From Seohaeicola_A nanhaiensis (GTDB lineage: Bacteria; Pseudomonadota; Alphaproteobacteria; Rhodobacterales; Rhodobacteraceae): a stretch of DNA of 40,547 bases. The stretch is from assembly GCF_042654245.1 (NCBI RefSeq), contig NZ_JBHSGI010000012.1:1-40547 (forward strand), written 5' to 3'. A model generated the notes under the pieces. It made no database searches. It saw nothing but the letters and a program-made list of their open reading frames with translations, and was not told the origin of the DNA. Position numbers and translations under genes: made by a program. Numbering within the stretch: position 1 is the stretch's first letter; each line of letters starts with the position of its first letter. Positions 14,776 to 23,683 of this stretch are shown here, piece after piece.

Positions 14776-15176
14776 ACCGTGCGAAGCCAACGCCGGAAAC
14801 GGTGACAGTGCGAATCCCGTTCCGACTGGTAAAGCGCGGCGGGCGCAAGGAGATGCAGCTGCCCGAAGGCGCGCCCCAGCGGCGGCGGACCGACAGCACA
14901 CTGGTCAAGGCGCTGGCCCGCGCCTTCCGGTGGAAACGAATGCTCGAAACAGGCGCGTTCGCGACAGTCGCCGAGTTGGCTGCGCATGAGGGGATTGCAC
15001 CGTCCTACATGACCCGATTACTACGGATGACGCTGCTCGCGCCGGAAGTAGTTCAGACTATCCTCGACGGGCGGCAAGGGGCCGAAATGACACTGGCGCG
15101 GATTCTGGAACCATTTCCAATTGAGTGGGAAGACCAGACACTTGACGGTGCCATTGAGTGGAACTCTAGGTTTTGA
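14772..15176 (+). CDS. HTH accessory protein of the serine recombinase operon
   Basis: A 134-residue basic protein starting MNRAKPTPETVTVRIPFRL. The second half, TVAELAAHEGIAPSYMTRLLRMTLLAPEVVQTILDG, is a helix-turn-helix close to those of ParB-type and recombinase-associated DNA-binding proteins. It ends with PFPIEWEDQ. It overlaps the recombinase stop (ATGA) and is the last gene of the operon. It may bind the attachment site or control direction of recombination; this is inferred from position. Confidence 0.75.
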   Translation: MNRAKPTPETVTVRIPFRLVKRGGRKEMQLPEGAPQRRRTDSTLVKALARAFRWKRMLETGAFATVAELAAHEGIAPSYMTRLLRMTLLAPEVVQTILDGRQGAEMTLARILEPFPIEWEDQTLDGAIEWNSRF

Positions 15177-15235
15177 GGTGACTGGCGAATGAATTCGATA
15201 ATATGGTAGGCGGAATACCAGAAAGGAAGCTAGGA

Positions 15236-16345
15236 ATGTCTGATTGGTTTGAAACACACACAGCGAGTATTGTGGCTGACCGACCAGTTGCGCATGATGC
15301 TTCTTTGCCCGTCTATTCCACCAAGCTTGGTGAAATGTATCTGGGGCAGTCCGAAGACGTTCTTCGCACCAAACCTGTAAAAAAATATGCAGGCCAGGTT
15401 CAACTTGTGATGACCTCACCACCATTCCCGTTAAACACTAAGAAAGCCTACGGAAATCGAACGCAGGATGAATACGTTGAATGGTTCGCCGATTTTGCGC
15501 CGATTTTGCGCGATATGGTGACCGAAGATGGGTCGATTGTAATTGAAATCGGCAACGCGTGGATGCCTGGTCGTCCCGTAATGTCAGTTCACGTTATGAA
15601 GGCTTTTCTGAACTTTTTGGAAAAGGGTGATTTACATCTTTGCCAAGAATTCATTTGGTACAACCCTGCACGTCTTCCGTCACCTGTAGAATGGGTCAAT
15701 AAAGAACGATCTAGAGTCAAAGATGCGTTCACACGCATTTGGTGGATGTCACCGAACGAGCGGCCGAAAGCCGACAATCGAAAAGTTCTGCGCGAATACA
15801 GTCCCAGCATGAAGCGATTGATCAAGTCTGGAAAGTACAACGCCGGGCCACGGCCCTCAGCTCACAATATTGGGGCAGAGAGCTTTAAGACCGACAACAA
15901 GGGGGCGATCCCGCCAAATGTTGGTGATGTTGACGGCATTCCGCCGATCGACGGAGTGATTTCGCAAGAACAGTTCGAACAAACCCTGCAACTTGTCTCT
16001 GAGTTTCAGGGAGCCACGAACCTAATAAGGGCTGCCAACACAGTATCAAGCGATGGCTATCGCAAATTTTGCCTCGATCAAGGAACTCAGGTTCACCCAG
16101 CGAGAATGCCAAGGAGTCTGGTGGACTTTTTTGTACGGTTTCTTACCGACGAGGGCGACATGGTTCTCGACCCATTTGCGGGAAGCAACACGACCGGCGC
16201 GGTTGCCGAGGATCTCGGACGTAAATGGCTCGCAGTTGAGGCCGATTGGAAATACGCAGCGCACTCAATAGGCCGCTTTTCTCCAACTAGCCTCTTATCC
16301 ACGTGTCAGGGCATCACGTTCGAACCTCGCCGGAATGGGCGATAA
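15236..16345 (+). CDS. beta-class DNA methyltransferase, probably N4-cytosine
   Basis: A 369-residue methyltransferase. Motif IV, MTSPPFPL, is at residues 59-66; SPPF is typical of N4-cytosine enzymes, while DPPY is typical of N6-adenine ones. The S-adenosylmethionine motif I, DPFAGSNTTG, comes near the C-terminus (about residue 312-321), an order that defines the beta class. WVNKERSRVKDAFTRIWWM lies in the likely target-recognition part. ATG 15236 has an AAGGAAG site 8 bases upstream. The gene has lower GC than the recombinase operon before it. It is convergent with the five-gene operon ending at 16438. It may mark self DNA for that operon or be an orphan methylase. No restriction endonuclease of a classical type is adjacent. 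Confidence 0.85.
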   Translation: MSDWFETHTASIVADRPVAHDASLPVYSTKLGEMYLGQSEDVLRTKPVKKYAGQVQLVMTSPPFPLNTKKAYGNRTQDEYVEWFADFAPILRDMVTEDGSIVIEIGNAWMPGRPVMSVHVMKAFLNFLEKGDLHLCQEFIWYNPARLPSPVEWVNKERSRVKDAFTRIWWMSPNERPKADNRKVLREYSPSMKRLIKSGKYNAGPRPSAHNIGAESFKTDNKGAIPPNVGDVDGIPPIDGVISQEQFEQTLQLVSEFQGATNLIRAANTVSSDGYRKFCLDQGTQVHPARMPRSLVDFFVRFLTDEGDMVLDPFAGSNTTGAVAEDLGRKWLAVEADWKYAAHSIGRFSPTSLLSTCQGITFEPRRNGR

Positions 16346-16437
16346 ATAAATTCTACTGAATAGGAAAGAATCAGCCATGCGCAGAAGCGTCAATTCCGCG
16401 GAAAATTCGACATTCCCCAAAGCTTACCGAGAGTTAT

Positions 16438-19023
16438 TTACTCATCAGCTTCATCAGCTTCATCAGCTTCATCAGACAAATCTCGCTCCTTTATCTCCCA
16501 GATACCATCCCCAAGGTAACGCGTACCTGACGACGAAAGCGCATGCGACACAGTACTCTTGTCAATCTGCCGTTCAGTGATGAATTCTAGCCAGTCCTTA
16601 ATGTCCGAAATTTTCATTGGCCCTGGAACCTGTTGCATCAGCCTATCGAGCGCAGTTTTAAGTGTAACCCGCCTGGTGCCGCCCCATTCTTTCAAGTAGG
16701 CGAAGCGGCCAACACCGATTGCTATTCGATCATCTAATGCAGCAATACTAAAGATGGCCTCCGCGTCCACTAAAGGCGAGCAATCGATGTACTGCTTCAC
16801 CTCATCTAGATGTATCCCGGCCCCCTTTTTCCGAAGCGCGCTGAAAACCTTGTCGACGAGGGCTGGTTGTTGGTCTCGCTTCACTACAAGATCTCGGTCG
16901 TTTAGCCCCCAAAGACCTCGTCCCACCCGCAATACTGGGTCACGGTTCCATATCTGAAAGGTACTGTTTACTCCTCTGAATTCAGAAAGACGCTTGTTGA
17001 CTTCACCCGTTGAAAGTGGGCCGCCGGCAGCTTCCAAAATCCCAATGACGGCATCTCTAAGGTCAACGCGATGCTGATCATCCGCTTCGGGAAGAGCCCA
17101 AACTAGTCGACCAAGGTACTTCAATGGCGACTTCATCTGTAATGCAACATTAAGCCCGTATTTATCCAGTCTTTCGCATAGAGCGCCATCTATTTCTTGT
17201 AACTCCGACACCAATTCGGACGCATGCCATTGACGGCCATCGGCCTGGTCCGCCACGATATCGAATGCCATTTCCGCCACCTTCTCAATCTCGGCATCGG
17301 ATAAAGGAACGTGTTTCCTGAGGCCGTAGGTTCCTCGACCAAGAAGAACACCTACGTTAGCAACAGCGTTGCGAATTTGAGACTCACCGATATGCCTGCC
17401 CGAGATTTCGCTAACCATCTGGGCCACCTCGCTCGTGTGGAGCGGGTTTGGACTATCTTCTAAGGCAACTTGAACCAGTTGCTCTATGCCGCGCCCGTAG
17501 GCAGTAAGGGTCCGCGAGTCTTCAGATCCGGAAAAATGACAAAGGCGGGATGCCTCAGCCCAGAGAAGTGGCGTCAATTCTTTCCCTTGATCAGGAAAGA
17601 AGCTTTCAACTGTCTGGCGGCATTCCCTCTCCGACCAATTAAGGTCGACCGCGCTCTCGAGCAGTTGCCGAGCTTCCCTTAGCTTTTCGTTCCAAGTTTC
17701 CTGGTCGACACGGGATACATAACCAACAGTGCCGACTTTCAAAACATGGAAACGATTCTCGCAAATCGAGTCTATCAGATACGCAAGGACGTCTTGCTTA
17801 CCGGAAGTGCCTCTAAACCAGTCATCCACGACCTCTAACCCGAAGAGAGGCAATGGTTCTTCCCGAGACTCTAAAATAACGCTTAGCCGATGGCGCATCA
17901 CATCATCCCAGAGCTCTTTTGTGATGATACGATCAAGTGTTCGCTTCTCAATTTGACGAATTCGTTCGCGTGTTATGCCGTAATCGCCGCCGATATCCTC
18001 GAGTGTTCGTTGCGGCTCATTGAAACCCATTCGACCGAGGAGGACCTTGCGATCCCGTTCTTCGATTTCATTTAATGTTTTGAGAAGGTTTCCAATCAAT
18101 CCGAGCGAGATAGCCGCGGATGATTCGCCAGTCTGGCCACGTGCAACATCGTTTTCTCGCGTATGTCCCGATCCCCGGTCAAATAAGGCCATTGAGGCGT
18201 GTGTATCGACCGCTCCACGACGGAGGCCTTCAAGAAGAGCTTCAGCTAAGTGCTTTTTTGAATGGCGCCCAAAGTTTTTCAGGCGAAAAAGTTCCGCCTC
18301 TGAATAGTGGTCCAGGTCGGAGACGATCTTTATCCGGTTGTTGCTAAAAACGTTCCCTAGACGAACCGTCAGAGACAATCTTCCGACTTCAAGAGACCGG
18401 AGCCACGGCGGCGCACAGCGCGCAATGTCCAACGGATCGTCTAGGTCCTGAATCAAAGAGTCAAAGCGAAACTGCCCCAACGAGGTTCGAATTGAATCCT
18501 GCAACTCTCCCTCTTTCTCAAGGTAGCTTTCTTCATCATAGATGCCCAACTGATTCAAGTTTCCCTCAATCTCGGGAGCCACTGACAAGAATTCAGACAC
18601 CCATCCACGCGCAACGGGCACTTGATTAACGCCGCATGCCGTGTCATCTTTGCCTGAAAATCCTGTTTGAGATATTAAACGTACAGTTGAATCCTCAATA
18701 CTGTATCCCCAGCCTTCAAGAGCGAGAAATATAGGCAAGTCATCCACTTCGGCGACCTTTGCTACTGAGCATTTGAAAGGCTGCGGCAGCACAAATTTGG
18801 CGCTCTGAGTCACGAGCATCCGCCCTTCGTTGTTGCTAGCAACTTCATTGAAAACGCGTGTCGGCGGGCGCCCGAAACCTACATGTATGACACCTGCAAG
18901 TGCTCCATCCGCCAGTAACCTGGTCCATTCCTCGTGAACCTCTTCCAGTTTCTGGGAGACAAAGATTTTCCATTCCGACCCTCGTTTTTGGGTCATTAAA
19001 AAGAGTCTGAGCGGAGAGTTCAT
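16438..19023 (-). CDS. RNA polymerase alpha-CTD / sigma region 4 / winged-helix fusion protein
   Basis: An 861-residue protein with an uncommon architecture. Residues 1-200 are not recognised. Residues about 208-267 match the RNA polymerase alpha C-terminal domain (LEVGRLSLTVRLGN, then IVSDLDHYSEAELFRLKNFG and KKHLAEALLEGL). Residues about 310-372 match sigma-70 region 4: LNEIEERDRKVLLGRMGF, then LEDIGGDYGITRERIRQIEK. The last 400 residues contain repeated short winged-helix-like segments (LHTSEVAQMVSEISG, LSTGEVNKRLSEFRG, IHLDEVKQYI, MKISDIKDWLEFI) of the HARE-HTH style. It ends in an acidic (EAD) repeat. The start overlaps the previous stop (ATGA). HARE-HTH domains linked to RNAP-like and restriction modules have been described in bacteria (Aravind and co-workers). 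A role in sensing transcription or DNA modification is inference. Confidence 0.8.
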   Translation of the reverse strand: MNSPLRLFLMTQKRGSEWKIFVSQKLEEVHEEWTRLLADGALAGVIHVGFGRPPTRVFNEVASNNEGRMLVTQSAKFVLPQPFKCSVAKVAEVDDLPIFLALEGWGYSIEDSTVRLISQTGFSGKDDTACGVNQVPVARGWVSEFLSVAPEIEGNLNQLGIYDEESYLEKEGELQDSIRTSLGQFRFDSLIQDLDDPLDIARCAPPWLRSLEVGRLSLTVRLGNVFSNNRIKIVSDLDHYSEAELFRLKNFGRHSKKHLAEALLEGLRRGAVDTHASMALFDRGSGHTRENDVARGQTGESSAAISLGLIGNLLKTLNEIEERDRKVLLGRMGFNEPQRTLEDIGGDYGITRERIRQIEKRTLDRIITKELWDDVMRHRLSVILESREEPLPLFGLEVVDDWFRGTSGKQDVLAYLIDSICENRFHVLKVGTVGYVSRVDQETWNEKLREARQLLESAVDLNWSERECRQTVESFFPDQGKELTPLLWAEASRLCHFSGSEDSRTLTAYGRGIEQLVQVALEDSPNPLHTSEVAQMVSEISGRHIGESQIRNAVANVGVLLGRGTYGLRKHVPLSDAEIEKVAEMAFDIVADQADGRQWHASELVSELQEIDGALCERLDKYGLNVALQMKSPLKYLGRLVWALPEADDQHRVDLRDAVIGILEAAGGPLSTGEVNKRLSEFRGVNSTFQIWNRDPVLRVGRGLWGLNDRDLVVKRDQQPALVDKVFSALRKKGAGIHLDEVKQYIDCSPLVDAEAIFSIAALDDRIAIGVGRFAYLKEWGGTRRVTLKTALDRLMQQVPGPMKISDIKDWLEFITERQIDKSTVSHALSSSGTRYLGDGIWEIKERDLSDEADEADEADE
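16443..16477. repeat. 9-bp tandem repeat encoding an (EAD)n tail
   Basis: Three exact copies of CATCAGCTT followed by a partial fourth lie at the 3' end of the alpha-CTD/sigma fusion gene. They encode the acidic tail DEADEADEADE before the stop. The copy number could vary by slippage without breaking the frame. Confidence 0.85.
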
Positions 19024-19400
19024 TGGGCTGATGCTTCGTCCACACTCTTCAGAAGGGTAGCAAAATCCAGCTGCCCCTGTGAGGCCTGTTCATACAGTTC
19101 ACGAACGCCCCAATCCGCCAGGCGCTCGGCGACTCGATAGACTGAGGTAGTCCTTAGTTCATCTTCGTACAATGCTTCGATAGCGCTCCGTATCAACTGC
19201 CCCGGGTCAAGCGATCCCACGTTAAACAATGTCTTTCGCTTTCCGATCTCTGAGGGAACAATACCGGAAGCAACAGCAAAACTGATCGCAAATCGATAGC
19301 CGTCCAGTTTCTCAGCAAAGATTTCTTGCTCTTTCATCTGATCAAGGAGATCGTCGGCGTGCTCGGAAAGACCGACCGTTGTGACTTCAGCTTCAATCAT
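19020..19400 (-). CDS. small helical protein of the DndD-like operon
   Basis: A 126-residue, largely helical protein: GLSEHADDLLDQMKEQEIF, then DGYRFAISFAVASGIVP, TLFNVGSLDPGQLIRSAIEAL and VAERLADWGVRELYE. The start resembles the small helical DndE or 'dnd-associated' proteins that sit beside DndD ATPases, but the likeness is weak. Both ends overlap neighbours by ATGA, so it is produced in balance with the ATPase (upstream) and the alpha-CTD/sigma protein (downstream). It may bind DNA or act as an adaptor between them. Confidence 0.65.
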   Translation of the reverse strand: MIEAEVTTVGLSEHADDLLDQMKEQEIFAEKLDGYRFAISFAVASGIVPSEIGKRKTLFNVGSLDPGQLIRSAIEALYEDELRTTSVYRVAERLADWGVRELYEQASQGQLDFATLLKSVDEASAQ

Positions 19401-21382
19401 AGTTTGGACCTTTCGATTTTCGTCTGTGTCTCTGAGACCTCGATCAGATCATAAACCGCGCCGATACGGTCCTTAATGGACTCAAGATCTGTTTCTCGAC
19501 GAATCTCGCCGCCATGAACGAACAAGACAAACTGAGTGGTCACCGACGGTAGGTAGCCCAAAATGTTGTTCCGGTGCTTAGGGTCGAGGCGGCCGAATGG
19601 AGTGTCCATCACCACTGGTCCCGCCGATCGGCCCGTCCTGTTGAGTCCATCTATTAATGATAGTGCGACGATCTGTTCAGCACCGGCGCTTCGCATCGAA
19701 ACGGTGCGTCCATGGCTATCGATAATACTCAGACCATAATTTTCGTTTATCTGGAGACCTTGATAAGCGCCCTGCGTCGTCATTTCGCGAAAAGCGTCGC
19801 TCGCCAGTTGCTCGACTTTGCCACGAAGCCGGTCACGGAGCTTTTCGATACTAGCTGAGAAAGCTCTTTCCAAATTGGAGGTTAGTGCAACTTTCTTTGT
19901 GGTCTTGTCGGCCCTCGCTGATGCCACTCCTTCAATTGCCTTTCTTGCGATCGCGAGGTCTTCCTTAACCTTCCGGATATTGGTCCTCACGCTGTCAACA
20001 TCGCTGTTCAGCTTTCCTTCTTCCTTAAGGAGATCCGCAATCCGCGACCGTTTTCGAGCAATTTCGGCTGCGTCCTGCTCATCGATTTTATCCTCAATGT
20101 CTTCAATCTCGTTCTCTGCTTTCTGAAGCTTGATCTGCGCGAGATTCACGTCCTTTTGGATCTGAAACAACCGCTGCCCCGCACCAGATCCACGAATTTT
20201 TTCCAGGTTGCCAAGTTGAGCTGATATTTCATTAAGTCGGGCGCTTACATCTTTCTGAGCCATAAGCCCGGCTTGCATTTCACCGAGTGTCGTCTTTAGA
20301 GTTTCGCGAATTTGGCCCGTAACCGGCTGCAGACACGTTGGACAGGAGTCAGTATCAATCAACTGTCGGAGACGATCAATGTCCGCTTCAAATCGGGAGG
20401 TTGTCTTTATTTCTCCAGTAACGCGAAGCTGCTCCTCCCGCAGTTTTCTCTTCTTTTCGCCCAGTCGTGCGTCGAGCATGTCCTTCCAAGCAGAGGCTAG
20501 TATTTCATGGCGCTCGGTGTACTTCCGAGCAATGGTGGATTGGCTTTCGTCGCGGTCTGCTCGAGCGGCGTCAAGTTTGGCCTTTAGCGCAAGAACCGTC
20601 GCAGCAGCCTCAATTTCGTCTTCCAGGTTTTCGCGTTCCTCGCGAACCCCAGAGATCGAGGCTTCAAGATATTTTTGATCAGCTTCAAAGGCCTCTAGCT
20701 TCTCGTTCAAAGCGTCGGTGCGCAATGCTTGTGCTTTCAGGCCCTGGATGTGAGCCAGTGCCTTGGTTTGGGCTCGCGAAGCGTTTTTTAGAATGGTGCC
20801 GAGTTCATCACGTCCTCTGACTAGAGTCGGAACACCTAAAGCTTGCTCAATCGCGTCTTTGATCTGGCGCCCTTGTTCGCTTCCTTCGAACAGAAGCTCC
20901 TCATACTCCTGAAGCAGTTCACCGTCAAAAAGGAAGAATCGTGACGTCTGCTCGGGGGCAACTTGATCGAGTTCATAGGCCACTTGGTTGCCCGCGACGA
21001 CAGAGCCATTTTTCTTCAGTAGTACTGAGGTCTGCAGGTCTTCCGAACGGGAAGGACGCACGACTGGGGAGCGGCGGTCCGCCGTCCGGCGAAGCTCGAA
21101 GACATCACCGTTAGCTTCGAATTCAACAAACACTTCGACGCGCCAGTTGTCCTCGAGCAATGCGTCCTTATTGACGATATCTATCAGAGGGATGAGGCGG
21201 GAATGCCTTCCCAACGCCTTTTCATAGAAGCCCCATCGAAGTGCATTGAGAAGCGAGGTCTTCCCCCTCATATTGTCGCCAAAGACGAGCATCACATTTT
21301 GGGACCCGTCTTTAGGAAAGTCAATAACAGCCTGGTCTTTGTAAGGCATGAAGTTTTTCATTGTCAGACGGATGAGCTTCAT
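19397..21382 (-). CDS. DndD-like SMC/Rad50-type ATPase with zinc hook
   Basis: A 661-residue ABC ATPase. The N-terminus has LTMKNFMPYKDQAVIDF and Walker A FGDNMRGKTS at residues 34-43. LFDGELLQEYEELL at 151-164 is the FDGE segment typical of DndD. Two long coiled coils flank a zinc-hook motif CPTC at 347-350. The C-terminus has MRSAGAEQIVALSLIDGLN (signature), VVMDTPFGRLDPKHR (Walker B and D-loop) and VLFVHGGEI. DndD works in DNA phosphorothioation, but related ATPases occur in several defence systems. Start and stop both overlap neighbours by ATGA. No DndC, cysteine desulfurase or DndB is present, so sulfur modification is unlikely from this window alone. The protein probably uses ATP to act on DNA ends or protein-bound DNA. 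Confidence 0.85.
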   Translation of the reverse strand: MKLIRLTMKNFMPYKDQAVIDFPKDGSQNVMLVFGDNMRGKTSLLNALRWGFYEKALGRHSRLIPLIDIVNKDALLEDNWRVEVFVEFEANGDVFELRRTADRRSPVVRPSRSEDLQTSVLLKKNGSVVAGNQVAYELDQVAPEQTSRFFLFDGELLQEYEELLFEGSEQGRQIKDAIEQALGVPTLVRGRDELGTILKNASRAQTKALAHIQGLKAQALRTDALNEKLEAFEADQKYLEASISGVREERENLEDEIEAAATVLALKAKLDAARADRDESQSTIARKYTERHEILASAWKDMLDARLGEKKRKLREEQLRVTGEIKTTSRFEADIDRLRQLIDTDSCPTCLQPVTGQIRETLKTTLGEMQAGLMAQKDVSARLNEISAQLGNLEKIRGSGAGQRLFQIQKDVNLAQIKLQKAENEIEDIEDKIDEQDAAEIARKRSRIADLLKEEGKLNSDVDSVRTNIRKVKEDLAIARKAIEGVASARADKTTKKVALTSNLERAFSASIEKLRDRLRGKVEQLASDAFREMTTQGAYQGLQINENYGLSIIDSHGRTVSMRSAGAEQIVALSLIDGLNRTGRSAGPVVMDTPFGRLDPKHRNNILGYLPSVTTQFVLFVHGGEIRRETDLESIKDRIGAVYDLIEVSETQTKIERSKL

Positions 21383-21597
21383 TTGAAAACCTCGGATTCG
21401 GCTGACAGTTTCTCAACTTCGGAGTCAATTAGTCTTTCCATCTCAGCCATCGGCAGCGAGCGGTCAGAAGTAAACTGATTGTTCTTTTGAACAAAGTAGC
21501 ATGCACGAATAAGCTCTTCCGGCAAGTCTGGGGCAACCTCCAAGCGTTGTGCCAAAAGTATTTCGAGTGCAATGTCTGGTCCTGACCGTTCAGTCAT
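21379..21597 (-). CDS. 72-residue protein of the DndD-like operon
   Basis: A small acidic helical protein, MTERSGPDIALEILLAQRLE, then LPEELIRACYFVQKNNQF and MERLIDSEVEKLS. Small proteins of this size lie between helicase and DndD-like ATPase genes in other DNA-modification-linked operons; this one has no catalytic residues and is probably a bridging subunit. Its ATG overlaps the helicase stop by 8 bases and its TGA overlaps the ATPase start by 4, which shows that it is real. Assignment to a named family is tentative. Confidence 0.7.
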   Translation of the reverse strand: MTERSGPDIALEILLAQRLEVAPDLPEELIRACYFVQKNNQFTSDRSLPMAEMERLIDSEVEKLSAESEVFK

Positions 21598-23683
21598 CTT
21601 CTTCTACTCCGTCTCGAGCTGCGAGGTCGTCTATGTCGATGCCCATTTCCATGGCAATCGCCCTCAATTCCGCTCCAGCTGACTTGTTGATGGCACCATT
21701 AGCGAACTCAATAGCACGTATCAGTTCCCCACGGAGGAGGCCAAGTTGCTCGGGTTCAGACTCCGAGCTCAATGGTCGCACGATTGCGTCATGAATCTGT
21801 GCCATGTTCTTACAAGGAGAAATCCGCAATACTCTTCCTCGTCGCTGAATAAATTGCCTTGGGTTTTGAGACGACGCTAAAATCAGTGCGTGGGAAACCT
21901 TGGGTATGTCTACTCCCTCGTCGAGGCACTTGATTGAAACCAGAATGCCGCCAAACTTGTGGAACCATTCCATCGTGGCCACTCGATCGCCAATCATGTT
22001 TGAGTGGTACTCGATAGTCTCAATTCCCGTCACCCGAAGCGCGTTTACAACATCGCCAAGTTGCTCACTGTCCTCGCAGTAGATCAGCCAACTCTGACCG
22101 TCGCGGTACTCCCGTTTGATTGTACGAACTGCAAGATCCACCTTCGCTGTCGCCTTCTTGGCAATCCTCGAACGTTGAATGAGCAGCATTTTTGCTCGTT
22201 CGCTTAGCAGCTTTTTTCCGTTGGAATCAGTGCTGCTTCTTGCGATTTCCTTTTTTATTCTATTTGTGAAATCAAGCCATTGGTCCGCTTCATCCGCGTT
22301 AAGGCTGATAGCGTGCGGGAAATACTGATAAGGCACCAAGCGACCGGCTTTCATGGCATCTCCAAGCGTGATTGGTGGAGGCACAACACCGCCGAAGTAG
22401 TCCATGAGCCTTTTTGTTCCCTCAGTATCGCCGTAGCGCCGTGGTGTCGCGCTCAGTCCAAGTCTTAGGCCCGCCGCTATCTTGAGCGCACGCGAATTAA
22501 TGGGACTGCCTATTTGATGAACTTCGTCAACAACCAGCAGCAGTTCGTCGCTTTCAGCGACCCCTGCCAGAAAGAGATCAGTTGCAGCGGTGGGCATCAT
22601 AGCCAATGTTACCCGTGGTCCTAATTCCAGATCTGCAGCTGTCATGCTCTTGAGCCTACCGTGCAACTTCCAACGGTTTTGACCATCACCAGCCAGCATC
22701 AAGGCCGCGTCTGGTATCTCATCGCTTATCTCTTCAGCCCACTGATGCAGCAGTAGCCTGCTCGGCACGAGAACAAGGGCAGGTTTGCCGGTCCTGACAT
22801 GATCTCTGATTGCTACGATCGCTGTGAAGGTTTTGCCAGTTCCAGTAGCGTGCTCAAAGATGCCGCGGCAACCTTGCCTTCGCCAAGCCTCAAGTGCCTC
22901 GGTTTGGTGTGGCAGGGGTTGTCGGCGTGACGTCGGGGTGACTGGGACGCTTTCCATGATTTCTTCGATGCTATTAGCGGCGTATTTGCGTAGATAGATT
23001 TCGGCCGTCTCGGGGAACGCCGAGACCGTGACGCTAGGATCCTTCCCCGACCAGAGTGTCGCGAAATGGTTTCTATGTTTCTCGATCCGGATCCTATCGG
23101 AAGGCCCATCCCAATCGCAAAAAACTTCAATTGCTTCGAAGTTTCCTTCTGCGTGCCAGCCGCTCCATGTTTCATTTGTTGATCCACGGAAGCTTACGGT
23201 GTGACCAAAGCCATCTGTGAAAAGTCCAATCTTTTCATGATATATGCCATTTCCAGAAATCAGTTGAGCTAGCCTAACCTCTAGTGCCCCACAAGAAATA
23301 AGAGTTGCTAGGGCTTTGGCAGGAAAGGCTGTCGAGGGCTCAGCTAGCAATCGATCAAATTCTTCAATAACCGCTGAGGCCAAAACTTCGTCGCGACGCG
23401 CGTAACCGCCTGAAATACTTCTGACATCCTCCTCACTGAGGCTCGGCGAGCAGATCAGTTGAATTCGACCTCCGCGACGTGCGAACTCGAGAAGTGTCCG
23501 TCCAATGATCAGCAAAACAGAAGATCGAAAATAGCCGACAGCTCTTTGATATAGATCAGCATTTCGAAGGCATTTTTTGTAAAAAGTCTCGACCGGATCA
23601 TTCTTTGTAGAGCGGTATTCAGTATCAAGGTCGAGTTTTGATAAATCCCCCCTAAAAGCAATCTCCGTCGCATTACTAGTCAT
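21590..23683 (-). CDS. PLD-like nuclease fused to SF2 helicase
   Basis: About 697 residues. The N-terminal 250 residues form a phospholipase D-type nuclease domain: YQRAVGYFRSSVLLIIGRTL, GGRIQLICSP, then GIYHEKIGLFTDG (H-x-K with a following Asp) and FRGSTNETWSG. The SF2 helicase follows: HATGTGKTFTA (Walker A), LLLVVDEVHQIG (DEVH box), LRLGLSATPRRYGD, WLIYCEDSEQLGDVV, and FIQRRGRVLRISP (motif VI). This pairing occurs in restriction-type helicases of defence systems, including enzymes tied to DNA phosphorothioation. ATG 23683 has AAAGAG a few bases upstream; in-frame ATG 23698 or TTG 23716 are alternatives. It is first in a five-gene coupled operon. It probably unwinds and cuts unmodified or foreign DNA. 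Confidence 0.85.
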   Translation of the reverse strand: MTSNATEIAFRGDLSKLDLDTEYRSTKNDPVETFYKKCLRNADLYQRAVGYFRSSVLLIIGRTLLEFARRGGRIQLICSPSLSEEDVRSISGGYARRDEVLASAVIEEFDRLLAEPSTAFPAKALATLISCGALEVRLAQLISGNGIYHEKIGLFTDGFGHTVSFRGSTNETWSGWHAEGNFEAIEVFCDWDGPSDRIRIEKHRNHFATLWSGKDPSVTVSAFPETAEIYLRKYAANSIEEIMESVPVTPTSRRQPLPHQTEALEAWRRQGCRGIFEHATGTGKTFTAIVAIRDHVRTGKPALVLVPSRLLLHQWAEEISDEIPDAALMLAGDGQNRWKLHGRLKSMTAADLELGPRVTLAMMPTAATDLFLAGVAESDELLLVVDEVHQIGSPINSRALKIAAGLRLGLSATPRRYGDTEGTKRLMDYFGGVVPPPITLGDAMKAGRLVPYQYFPHAISLNADEADQWLDFTNRIKKEIARSSTDSNGKKLLSERAKMLLIQRSRIAKKATAKVDLAVRTIKREYRDGQSWLIYCEDSEQLGDVVNALRVTGIETIEYHSNMIGDRVATMEWFHKFGGILVSIKCLDEGVDIPKVSHALILASSQNPRQFIQRRGRVLRISPCKNMAQIHDAIVRPLSSESEPEQLGLLRGELIRAIEFANGAINKSAGAELRAIAMEMGIDIDDLAARDGVEEDD

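Noticed and set aside
15236..23683. Complete DNA phosphorothioation (Dnd) system
   Set aside because: Only a DndD-like ATPase is present; no DndC, cysteine desulfurase or DndB-like gene was found.
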